From Cephalothrix spiralis (lineage: Eukaryota; Nemertea; Palaeonemertea; Archinemertea; Cephalotrichidae), in contig JAUCNG010325512.1 in assembly GCA_032353305.1 (NCBI GenBank), positions 1 to 12,071 of the forward strand: DNA of 12,071 nucleotides. Reading direction: 5' to 3'. Below, one piece after another: positions 1 to 7,332 of the stretch. Numbering within the stretch: the stretch's first letter is position 1; each line of letters begins with the position of its first letter. Both the position numbers and the translations under genes were made by a program. Below the pieces are notes generated by a model. The model was not told the origin of the DNA. It did no database searches and worked only from the letters and a program-made list of their open reading frames with translations.

Positions 1-507
1 TTTTCTTGGTTTATAGGGTCAAATGCAAGTCGTTTCGTTTCTGACTGGCGCGATGGCGACCAGGGCCCAGTCTTACTCAAACATATTGGTCAGTCATATG
101 GCGGTCTGGGAACCCGAGGGGTTTAAGGTCTCTGACCGTTATTTTATTAATTGGCAATGTCATTATATATGCTGGGGTGGTGGGTACCTTTTTTGGGCTC
201 TTATTCAGTATTTGTCAATTTTTTCCTCCTTTGTTTTTGTAACTATTTTTAGGCTTTTAATCATGTTTTTGACTATTATTCTCTTTATAATATATATGCT
301 TAGAGACCATTTAAAATAAATTTAATAGCTAAACAGAGCAAAATGGCAAAAATTGGGTGGGTGGTCAAAAACGGTATTTTTCAATTTTTTCCATGCCATT
401 TTGGAGGTGGTGGGTACCCCAACTCAATTTGCCAATTTATGCCAATTTTTTTTATTAAACTAGTATTGGTTGTCTTTTTGGTAAATTTCTGAATTATTAT
501 TTTCTAG
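1..507 (+). other. 3' part of an upstream intron
   Basis: No exon could be supported here. The stretch ends in a usable acceptor (TTTCTAG at 501-507) for the exon starting at 508. Bases 15-125 are richer in G+C than the rest, and frame 1 is open from base 1 to a TAA at 124-126, but the peptide does not resemble the stalk tip that should precede exon 508, and no donor of the needed phase is evident. The 13-mer GGTGGTGGGTACC occurs twice, at 176-188 and 406-418. The rest is T-rich sequence typical of the introns in this window. Confidence 0.6.
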
Positions 508-748
508 GTATCACCGAATGATGCTCTTTAAAGTCAAGCCACTCCACGCTAAGGTTGAACAAATGATGGCCGCAGTCGATGAGGCTGAACAACAAATGGC
601 TACGCTTGAAAATAAGAGAAAAGCTCTCGAAATTCGATTGGCTGATTTGGCAAAGGGTTTCGAAGAGGCTACGATCGACAAGAATAATCAAGATGAGAAG
701 ACAGTTAAAATGAACAGCATGCTTCAAACTTCTGCTAGAATGAGAAAG
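508..748 (+). CDS. Dynein heavy chain-like exon: stalk return coiled coil (CC2)
   Basis: This is an internal exon of a dynein-family heavy chain, a microtubule motor ATPase. The acceptor is TTTCTAG (501-507) and the donor AAG|GTAAGT (749 on). The first base completes a codon from the previous exon, then 80 codons follow and the exon ends in phase 0. The peptide begins YHRMMLFKVKPLHAKVEQ and continues as one long charged helix with leucine, methionine and alanine at heptad-like spacing, ending in TSARMRK. Standard heavy chains have a Y..V...V.PK..AL..AE pattern directly after the microtubule-binding tip, so this is the helix returning from the tip to the ring. The coiled coil is seen from sequence pattern; the family role is established knowledge. 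The KL.RA..LI.GLGGE signature expected near its end is not preserved. Confidence 0.88.
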
Positions 749-802
749 GTAAGTGAGCGTGATACCCCTTTGGCGTATATTTGTCGTATATCAAAGGCAC
801 AT

Positions 803-1345
803 CAAGGTATGTGCACTGAGTTAGCATGAAAATTTTGAATTTTTTTTTATTGCATACATTGATTCCTTAAGTTTAGAGGATCATTTTCGTATAAAAATTT
901 TGTGCCTACATGTTGAGGAAAACCCTAAAAAATAGTTTGTTTTCTTCCTTTTATATGGCTTTTTAATGTTTTTTCTTCTTCAACATAAATTTTCTTAATT
1001 CTCAAAAAATAAAAAGATATAAAAAAACGACGAGGTTGCATTTTAGATAATCTTATAAGGAAGAGACCTGCGAAGTTTCAAGAGGACCCGATGATCAGTC
1101 TGAGAGCTATTTTAATTTGAATGCAACAAAACCGATGATTTTTCGCGTGCCTTAAAATTGACGTTTTGCGATTTCAATAATCCCATCTGCCATATAAAAG
1201 GAAGAAAACAAACAATTTTTTTAGGGTTTTCCTCAACATGTAGGCACCAAATTTGTATACTAAAATGATCCTCTTAACTAAAGGAATCAATATATTCAAT
1301 AAAACATTATTTCAAAATTTTCATGCTAACTCAGTGACATGTCTT
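803..1345. mobile_element. Foldback (long inverted repeat) element, about 540 bp
   Basis: Two arms of about 157 bases, roughly 803-959 and 1189-1345, are near-complementary. Matching blocks include CACTGAGTTAGCATGAAAAT on the left against its complement near 1317-1336, and ATGTTGAGGAAAACCCTAAA on the left against its complement near 1220-1243. They enclose a loop of about 229 bases. A few small mismatches and indels separate the arms. No coding sequence is visible in it, so it is a non-autonomous MITE or foldback element. No clear target-site duplication was identified, so the ends are approximate. It starts only about 55 bases after the exon donor at 749. Confidence 0.8.
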
Positions 1346-2436
1346 CATATTCAATCTTAAGATCATGTGTGATAGTTTTAGATATGAATATATACCTTTA
1401 GTCATTTAATATGTAGAAAATAGATTTTGGAGAATTTTTATCTATTAAATGCTACGAATCCATACCTTAATCCCACCACAGTGTTACACCCCATTTCGAT
1501 AAACCAGAATTACATTGCGGAAAGTCGAACATTGCAATATCATCTATGGTTTATCAAAATTGTTAAATGCCTTCCTGAAAAGGCTGCTTCTTTCTATCGA
1601 GACAAATGTAGAATTAAATCTGGAAAGGTTTTGAAAGCGATTCGCTAGCGTAAATTTGCCTTAAACTAAAAACAATCTAGTCGAAGCACTTTCAATTTGT
1701 GTTTCCCAATAATTCTGAATATCCTCAATTTTCAAAATTAGTTGGATTAGAAAGATAAATTAACAAAATAGATTAGAATTGTTTTTATACATGTATGTAT
1801 TACATTTTCTTTCTGTCCCATTAAGGGTACTTTCCATCGTAATTATTTGTTTACATAACAATGAAATGAAATCCGTTGTATTGTGTCAATAACATTGCCT
1901 AGAATAAAGGACATTTGTCAAAGCTCCCCTTTAGCAAAGTATTTATTCGAACTGGTCAGTCTTTTTATGATCACAATATAGACTGGTAAACGCAGTCCCT
2001 ATTTAGTCACTATTCCCTAAGTAAATATTGACTGGTTCCTGCCAAATAGATACCTCCTTTAACGTAAACAAAACACTAATATTTCATCCTTTCTTTAGTT
2101 GTTAACCATTAGATCTGATACAATAGAGGTTTGTTTTTGCATTTTCTAACCATGCCTGGAGGTCGCCATGGTGGTATCAGAACACTGCCGCTGAAGGTTT
2201 CACCTGAGTTTTACATTGTGTGTTGCTTCGAATTTTTTGGTAAAGCTTGCTTATTTTTCCATGATAATGTGATAATTGTCTAATATTGTTTTCAGATATT
2301 TCCATATTATTATTATTATAAACAGAGGTGAAGCCATTTTTTACTCATGCATGTTATTGTTCGTTATACACGAAAACACAAAAATTAGCTACAATTTTTA
2401 AACGATAGTACATATTTTCAATCATTCACTATTATA
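1346..2436 (+). other. Intron 1 interior, no gene recognised
   Basis: This AT-rich intron sequence has no recognisable exon. A 73-codon open frame at 1427-1648 has no dynein similarity and is not bounded by useful splice sites, so it is treated as chance. One TACATGTA octamer lies at 1788-1795. The pentamer ACTGG recurs around 1950-2035 (for example AACTGGTCAG, GACTGGTAAA, GACTGGTTCC) without forming a regular tandem array. GCCATGGTG at 2165-2173 resembles a second site near 5177. Confidence 0.5.
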
Positions 2437-2595
2437 CAGTGTGTCCCAATATTATAGAAAACAGCCAGATGACGTCATATTGTGACTTAATTATGAATTG
2501 ACCATATTTCATATGTTTTGCAATTAATAAAATATTCATAATTAAGTCACAATGTAACGTCATCTGGCTGTTTCCTATAATATTGGGACACACTG
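2437..2595. mobile_element. 159 bp TA-flanked MITE with 62 bp terminal inverted repeats
   Basis: The left arm (2437-2498) starts CAGTGTGTCCCAATATTATA and the right arm (2534-2595) is its complement with three mismatches in 62 positions. A 35-base loop lies between them. A TA dinucleotide flanks each side (2435-2436 and 2596-2597), which is the target-site duplication of the Tc1/mariner superfamily, and CAG..TGTCCCA termini are common in mariner-type elements. There is no transposase, so this is a non-autonomous derivative. The left arm includes an intact TGACGTCA (2470-2477); in the right arm this site is mutated. A truncated relative lies at 9861-9931. Confidence 0.9.
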
Positions 2596-2890
2596 TATTT
2601 CACCATTCATGTATCATTATGCAAATTCGTACACACTTTGAAAAATTTTCAATAATCAACCAGAAAATAATTTTGAATTTATCTTCTTTTAGATTTATTA
2701 AAGCATATTTCTATTTGAAATTGAATTTTAAATAGTCTTTTATTATTATGCCTTGCGAATCATAACATTTTGCTTAAGTTTTGCCTAAGATCTTTAATAA
2801 TCACACATTATTTTCATTCTTGCAGGGAAAAATAATATTTGAATTATCGTGACCATTTTTTCCGGTTTTTTCTCTCGAAAAAAACGAAAA

Positions 2891-3098
2891 GCTTTCGGAT
2901 TGTCTTCGGCAAAAATCGGAACATAAAGTGACGTCACTTTGAAATTCCCTGTGTTTTTGAATTTCTTGAGAGCCATTTTTCTCCTTACGATAATTTCGGG
3001 CTTTCCCGTATTTTTCCGAATATCACCGGAAATCCCTTTTACTTTTTAAAAAAATTTAAATCCCTATTTACGGAAATTGCCGAAGACACACCGAATGC
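2891..3098. repeat. Degenerate inverted repeat, possible MITE remnant
   Basis: The arm at 2891-2912 (GCTTTCGGATTGTCTTCGGC and two more bases) pairs with 3077-3098 at 19 of 22 positions. The surrounding 2860-3110 region is rich in CCG, CGG and TTTCGG words that recur on both strands, so the original element may have been longer, about 2850-3115. No target-site duplication or coding sequence is visible. It is probably an old foldback insertion, but with short arms the call is moderate. Confidence 0.5.
2925..2940. promoter_or_regulatory. 16 bp perfect palindrome with CRE core
   Basis: AAAGTGACGTCACTTT is perfectly self-complementary and centred on TGACGTCA, the full consensus of cAMP-response-element (CREB/ATF) binding sites. 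It is intronic and lies within a degenerate inverted repeat, so it may be part of a mobile element rather than a selected control site. Binding is not shown by the sequence. Confidence 0.3.
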
Positions 3099-3324
3099 GT
3101 TCGGGTTTATGTTTAGGATGTCCAAACCATAAACCAAGCTAAACAAGTATTTAAAGTATCAGGAGTCGGGACGAAGAGTTTCTACCAAAAAAAAATTTGA
3201 TTCGAATTGAATTCGTTATATTTTATTGCTTTAAAAAAGGGCGCCAAAAAATACACATTCTTGTATAAATTCTTGATAATGCATTACTTCATAAAAATGA
3301 TTTAATTATTGTTCCTTCTCTTAG

Positions 3325-3544
3325 ATCATGAAAGCCGAATACGTGAAATATCAGCAAATCTATAATTGCCTTGCAAAACGGGAACAGAGCATTGCAGGTG
3401 GCGTTGCGATCGCTGCAGGTTTTATAACCTATTTGGGATCGTATCACTACACCTTTAGACGTCTCATGTTGACCGTTCATTGGCCTAAATGTCTCGCTGA
3501 ACGTGGTATACCTCTGATTATCGATAGCATAGATCCAACTAGAG
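3325..3544 (+). CDS. Dynein heavy chain-like exon: stalk base and start of AAA5
   Basis: The acceptor is CTTCTCTTAG (ending 3324) and the donor AGAG|GTAAGT. It enters in phase 0 from exon 508-748 and leaves after the first base of a codon. The peptide runs IMKAEYVKYQQIYNCLAKRE, then SIAGGVAIAAGFITYLGSYH, then TFRRLMLTVHWPKCLAERGIP. In dynein heavy chains this is the segment L.GD.L..AGF..YLG.F...FR.......W...C...GIP that opens AAA5 after the stalk. The YLG, FRR, W and GIP anchors are kept, but GD is replaced (SIAGG) and the GLGGE..RW motif normally just upstream is gone. Exon ends and frame agree on both sides. Confidence in the family is high; the exact paralogue is less certain. Confidence 0.9.
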
Positions 3545-3763
3545 GTAAGTTTCCAACATTATGACCCCTGTTTCTGACAGAAAAAAGTCCGAAAATTAAG
3601 GCACGGAATGGGGCATCCTCACAATCGTTCGGGCCATAGTCTAATCTTGCAATTCTATAGTCCTCACATGATATACATGTATTGTAATTAATCTGAAATT
3701 ATAAGATCCTTGTGCATTTTAAAATCGAGTATTCCATCTTTGAAAATTTGACGAATCTAAACA

Positions 3764-4160
3764 GGTTCATGGAATTTTTGTGTAACCTTCAGACCCCAGT
3801 TTTCGCCCCTCGCGAAAATCTCAGAAGTTTCGGCCTAAACCTCATTAACCCTTATATTTTCGGAAAGCTTATGTCAATTCTAGGTTAAATTTTATATTTC
3901 GGGCTCACTTTGGAGCCTCAGGGCCTTCAGTTTGACCAATTTAAGGAGCCCAGGGCAAGTATATAGAGTTGTAATGAAAAATTATGCGGGCCCGACCCTT
4001 TCGGAAATATAAACTTGAATCTAGAATTTCCACCAGTTTTCCGAATGTATAAGGTTTGATGGAGTTAAGTCCTGCACTTCTGAGATTTCCGCAGGGGAGG
4101 GGCGAAAACTGAGCAATGGGGTCTGAAGGTTGGACGCCAAAACTTCCATAAAATTGTGTA
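3764..4160. mobile_element. Foldback element, family A copy 1 (about 400 bp)
   Basis: The left arm (about 3764-3905) and right arm (about 3990-4160) are complementary with several indels. Paired landmarks are ACCTTCAGACCCCAGTTTTC with GGGGTCTGAAGGTT, CGAAAATCTCAGAAG with CTTCTGAGATTTCCG, and AATTCTAGGTTAAATTTTAT with AAACTTGAATCTAGAATTTC. The right half matches 8635-8800 in the same orientation over most of its length, defining a two-copy family. There is no coding capacity. The minus-strand open frame 4021-4275 runs through the element and is not a gene. Confidence 0.8.
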
Positions 4161-4270
4161 TATCGATAAAAAGCGGAGTCATGATTTCACGCGCGATGAG
4201 TGGGGTCTTTGTATATAAGTAATCATAAGTGACTCCTGTTGAATGAATTGTTAGGATGGTCAATTGGTTA

Positions 4271-4345
4271 TGCATGGCGTAAGACTCGTATCCATCTCTC
4301 GCACGAAGGCCGCTGTGGGTTCAAATCCAGCTTGTGTTTTAATTC
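4271..4345 (+). mobile_element. tRNA-derived SINE remnant
   Basis: GGGTTCAAATCC at 4317-4328 is a good internal RNA polymerase III B box, and the segment from about 4271, with CGTAAGACTCG some 40 bases before it, has the length and layout of a tRNA-like SINE head. No tRNA cloverleaf can be closed, so a functional tRNA is unlikely. The body is missing or unrecognised, since exon sequence begins at 4454. It sits in the last 190 bases of intron 2, close to where branch-point and acceptor signals must lie. Confidence 0.5.
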
Positions 4346-4453
4346 TTGTGGTAAAATAAATGTTTGGTTGCAGTCGATTTCGATATAATTATACGAGAGT
4401 TCCAGAGAATAAAAAACTAACCGATATTAATCCGCAATTTTTATTATCTCCAG

Positions 4454-4615
4454 GCCGAGTGATTGATTGGAGCTTTGACTCGTCGCAAATGCAAGAAACT
4501 GAGAATGTTGAAACTGATATTATGTTTGGTGAAGATGATATAGATGAAGATGCTGATTTCGATGAAAGCAAAGTTGATGAAACAAGAGATCCTGAAAATG
4601 GAGAGGAGAAAAGAG
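4454..4615 (+). CDS. Dynein heavy chain-like exon: start of acidic insertion
   Basis: The acceptor is TTATTATCTCCAG (ending 4453) and the donor AAGAG|GTAATA. The previous exon leaves one base, G, and this exon supplies GC, giving glycine and the join DPTRG-RVIDWSFDSS. It then encodes 53 whole codons and leaves one base. After WSFDSSQMQ the peptide becomes acidic (IMFGEDDIDEDADFDESKVD, then ETRDPENGEEKR). Standard heavy chains have only about 20-25 residues between GIP and the next conserved tryptophan, so most of this exon is extra sequence predicted to be disordered. An upstream AG at 4372-4373 was rejected because in the required phase it hits a TAA at 4418. Confidence 0.78.
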
Positions 4616-5346
4616 GTAATAAAGATCTTGAAGCATATAAGTTATCCTTGATAGTATATATCGATTATTTTGAATAGCCAGCTGGCGTGTGCCTGTTTGT
4701 ATATTGGTCAAAGTTACTGAAACTAGTGTTTCAGTCATATTGATAAATGGATGCGATATAGGATATTCTTATTCAGTTAATCGGTATTCAAGAGGGCTTA
4801 AAAAGAGAGTACAAAAATGTTTGCCTCTTACATGTATGTGCCTACCTGACCATTTTTAATACCCTTCTAAACTACCTATTACCGATATTAGTATATCAGA
4901 AATCGCAGTCAATTCCATCAAATATTTATATGCTTAATCTTCATTACAACATGTAGAATATTTGAAACCACCAAAGTCACATTCTTGATGCTATCTGCGT
5001 CCGCTGGAAATTTAGAAGACATTTGATCCTTGGAATTTGGTGGAAATTTCAAATTTTCTAATGAAAATTAGACATAGAAGTATTTAATGGAATTGAATGG
5101 CTTTTTTGGTAAGAAACTATGGATCTTCCTACGGCTTCTGATACAACAATATCGGTTATAGGTAGATTAGATGGTTGCCATGGTGATAAATATCAGTTCG
5201 CTTCGATTCACGATAGGCTGCAAGCTGAAAACTATAATATGAAGCAAACAAATTAAGCGGAATATTGTTAAGTATTTTTTGACAAACTGCCCATGATGCA
5301 TCAATGGTGATTTCTGAAAGACTAATTATATTTTTTCAATTCTTAG
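4616..5346 (+). other. Intron 3, no element recognised
   Basis: This GT-AG intron of 731 bases has an acceptor TTTTTTCAATTCTTAG ending at 5346. It contains one TACATGTA octamer (4829-4836) and GTTGCCATGG at 5174-5183, a good half of an RFX-type X-box with a poor second half. No repeat arms, SINE boxes or extra exon were found. Confidence 0.6.
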
Positions 5347-5748
5347 ATCTCGAGAAACCTTCAAGTAAAGAATCACAGAGAGAAGAAAAGTCTGGTTCTC
5401 AGGCATCAGTTAAGGAAGAAGAAAGTCAAGAAAAAACTGAAGAAACCAGTACAGAAGAAAAGGAAAAAGACGAAGCTGAAAAACCAGCGGACGAGAAAGA
5501 AAATTCTGAAAATCCTAAAAAGGAAACCGAAGAAAAGCCCGAGAATGGCGCCGAAACAACTTCGCAAGAGAAGATAGATGAAGAAGTTGTTGGGGACGAG
5601 GAAGAAGAAGAGGAAGATGATATCGAACCGTTAAATGATGAATATGATGCGATGCAAGGCTTAACAATTGAAGAGTTTAATCAATATGTGAGAAGTGTTT
5701 TAAAGCTTGTCGTGGGAGAGCAAAAGATAATGGAATGGGTAAAAGCAG
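5347..5748 (+). CDS. Dynein heavy chain-like exon: Glu/Asp/Lys-rich insertion returning to AAA5
   Basis: The acceptor is CAATTCTTAG and the donor AAAGCAG|GTAAGA. The incoming G plus AT makes aspartate; 133 whole codons follow and one base is left. The first ~100 residues are low complexity, about 40 percent Asp or Glu with many Lys, Ser, Thr and Pro, including a run of one D, six E and two D at about residues 83-91. This looks intrinsically disordered. After DAMQG it becomes ordered: LTIEEFNQYVRSVLKLVVGE then QKIMEWVKAG. This final part aligns with the F.L...L.....I..W...GLP segment of AAA5 in standard dyneins, so the acidic tract is an insertion rather than a terminus. The purine-rich codons keep a clean open frame across the whole exon. 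Confidence 0.85.
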
Positions 5749-5770
5749 GTAAGAGCTCGATATAATTAGT

Positions 5771-6130
5771 GTGCCCCATTGGTATAGTGGTAAGAACGTT
5801 GGGCTGGTGATCTGGACGTCCAGGGTTCGAGTCCCCGCTGTTCACCCACCACTTTCCATTCTTAAAGAACATTTGACAAGTTTCTCAGCTCATATCACTT
5901 CCTGGGTGGCTCGGTCAGGTTACGTGGAGTGGGATATCTTTCCGCAAGGGAGGCTCCCTCCTTTCGAGTTTAACCCGCTCAGTTCCGGTAAATAGAAAAA
6001 ATATGCCGGTGGAAGCGCCGGGCTTACTGGCTCTTCAGTACTGATAATGAACATCTGAGGTCGGTTCGTTGTGGGTATACACCGTTAATTGTGGTCGATT
6101 AGTCCCATTAATAAAGAAAATTGTGAACAA
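5771..6130 (+). mobile_element. tRNA-derived SINE, about 350 bp
   Basis: The head carries both RNA polymerase III internal promoter boxes: TGGTATAGTGG (5780-5790, A box) and GGTTCGAGTCC (5824-5834, B box), spaced as in a tRNA. The T-arm can pair at four of five positions, but the acceptor stem cannot form, so this is a tRNA pseudogene-like SINE head and not a working tRNA gene. A tRNA-unrelated body follows (GGGTGGCTCGGTCAGG near 5904, AAGGGAGGCTCCCTCC near 5946), and the element appears to fade into an A-rich AATAAAGAAAA tail near 6110-6120. The 3' end is approximate. It starts about 22 bases downstream of the exon donor. Confidence 0.8.
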
Positions 6131-6517
6131 AGAAAATATTCCGCGTCGAAATCCTTATTTCTCTGCAAGAGGTCATTGAAATCGAATGAGGTTTATATCA
6201 TAGATTAGTTTAGTAAGTAGCTATTATCTCAATAAATTTGAATGGTCTGTTTAGAAGGTTGACCTAGAAACCGAGCCTTATCACGTACATGTACATCTGT
6301 GTCGGATATTTACGGGATTCTGATGATTACGTCACGGATCGCAAAGTCGCGTAACATCAAGTTTATTGGCGCTCAGAAGATTAGTTGAATACAGATAAAA
6401 GAGGACGAAAACAATGACTGAACACTTAAAAGGGATAATTCCCTGAAACTATGTATATATATATGCAAAGTTCATCCCTTGTACGTGTACACTCTTATAT
6501 GCTTTCAGTTACCCCTA
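6131..6517 (+). other. Intron 4 interior, nothing recognised
   Basis: No exon or transposon structure was found between the SINE and the small inverted repeat. A TACATGTA octamer lies at 6286-6293, and a short TATATATATA run near 6454. TTACGTCACGG near 6327 is a partial CRE-like word. Base composition is a little less AT-biased around 6290-6370. Confidence 0.45.
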
Positions 6518-6647
6518 GTGCGTTAGGCCTTTTTTTAATTGCTTGGGTTACATTTAAAAAAATATAATAATTTTCTATTATTTTTCGGAAATTCTCACCG
6601 GCGGATCCGTAAACCAAGCAGTTTAAAAAAAGGCCTTAGAATTGCGC
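6518..6647. repeat. Small inverted-repeat element before an acceptor
   Basis: The arm at 6518-6551 (with TTAGGCCTTTTTTTAA and TGCTTGGGTTAC) pairs with 6609-6647 (GTAAACCAAGCAGTTTAAAA and AAAGGCCTTAGA) with a few gaps. The 57-base loop is AT-rich and ends in CACCGGCGGATCC. It is probably a MITE remnant. The right arm ends 34 bases before the next exon, so it borders the splice acceptor region. Confidence 0.6.
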
Positions 6648-6681
6648 CCTTTAAAAATAAAAGCTGCTTTTTTAATTTTAG

Positions 6682-6841
6682 ATCTAGGGCCAAGGCAAAT
6701 TGAAAATGCAAGTTTGATGATATCGTCATGGCAGCGACCTCCACTTTTGATTGACCCAATGGGAGAAGGAGTCGAAATGCTAAATTGGATGAACCAAGCA
6801 ATGAACCCTAGGAGCCTTGTGGTTCTTGACATGGAATCAAG
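6682..6841 (+). CDS. Dynein heavy chain-like exon: AAA5 core strand and LIDP motif
   Basis: The acceptor is TTTTTTAATTTTAG and the donor TCAAG|GTATGT. The incoming G plus AT gives aspartate, continuing EWVKAG-DLGPRQIENASLMI. The peptide SSWQRPPLLIDPMGEGVEML then NWMNQAMNPRSLVVLDMES matches the strongly conserved AAA5 stretch W...GLP.D..S.ENA......RWPL.IDPQ.QA..W in dynein heavy chains. ENA, the proline-leucine pair, IDP and the following W are retained; RWPL has become RPPL and IDPQGQA has become IDPMGEG. The exon ends after two bases of a codon. These changes fit a divergent ring module while keeping the fold. Confidence 0.92.
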
Positions 6842-7332
6842 GTATGTAAAGAAACTCGTTTTTAAAATTTGTTTTATTGTATTTTTATGTTTTCTATGGT
6901 AATGGTTGCACATATTTGGTTGTCATACTACATGTACACTGGGTAATTTGAATATTCACGAACCAACAAACCAAGAACTAAGAACTGACAAAGTACTCCT
7001 CTTTATGCTGATGCAATATAGAAAATCACAGTGTAGTTTACAATCTAACAAGTTTAATCGATACAATATCAATACAATCAACTACTCTTATAATATAAGT
7101 GTTCACATGAGTAGGATTATAAAAAGACCTAAAAATTTAATATAAAAAAAGATTGAGAATAATATTATTTAATTTTTTGAATATTTTTTAAGAATTAAAA
7201 ACCAATTTGTGGTTAATTGTCAGGTCCGATTAGTTCTTGGTTTGTTTTGGGAATTGTCAACACCCTACTTCATATTTATTGTTGATTATTGCTGTTATGT
7301 TTAATTGTCTTACATGTACATCTTACTTTTAG

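Larger units (their letters stand above)
2598..3324 (+). other. Intron 1 distal part
   Basis: This stretch runs from the MITE to the acceptor CTTCTCTTAG of the next exon. It contains a degenerate inverted repeat (2891-3098) and a perfect 16-base palindrome (2925-2940), both listed separately. No exon is visible, and the minus-strand open frame at 2794-2976 is a by-product of the inverted repeat rather than a gene. Confidence 0.5.

Noticed and set aside
1-123. Open frame 1 as the end of the exon encoding the stalk tip
   Set aside because: The peptide lacks the C.W..A pattern expected before exon 508 and no donor of phase 2 precedes the TAA at 124.
1427-1648. A 73-codon open frame as an exon or small gene
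   Set aside because: No dynein similarity, no suitable splice sites, and the flanking exons already join in phase without it.
4360-4453. Treating the open frame from the ATG at 4360 as the start of the acidic exon or of a separate gene
   Set aside because: Joining the previous exon to TCCAG|GC at 4453/4454 keeps frame and gives DPTRGRVIDWSFD; the upstream part is intron and SINE sequence.
5773-5850. A functional tRNA gene
   Set aside because: A and B boxes are good, but the acceptor stem cannot pair and the anticodon arm is irregular; the A-rich tail and long body fit a SINE.
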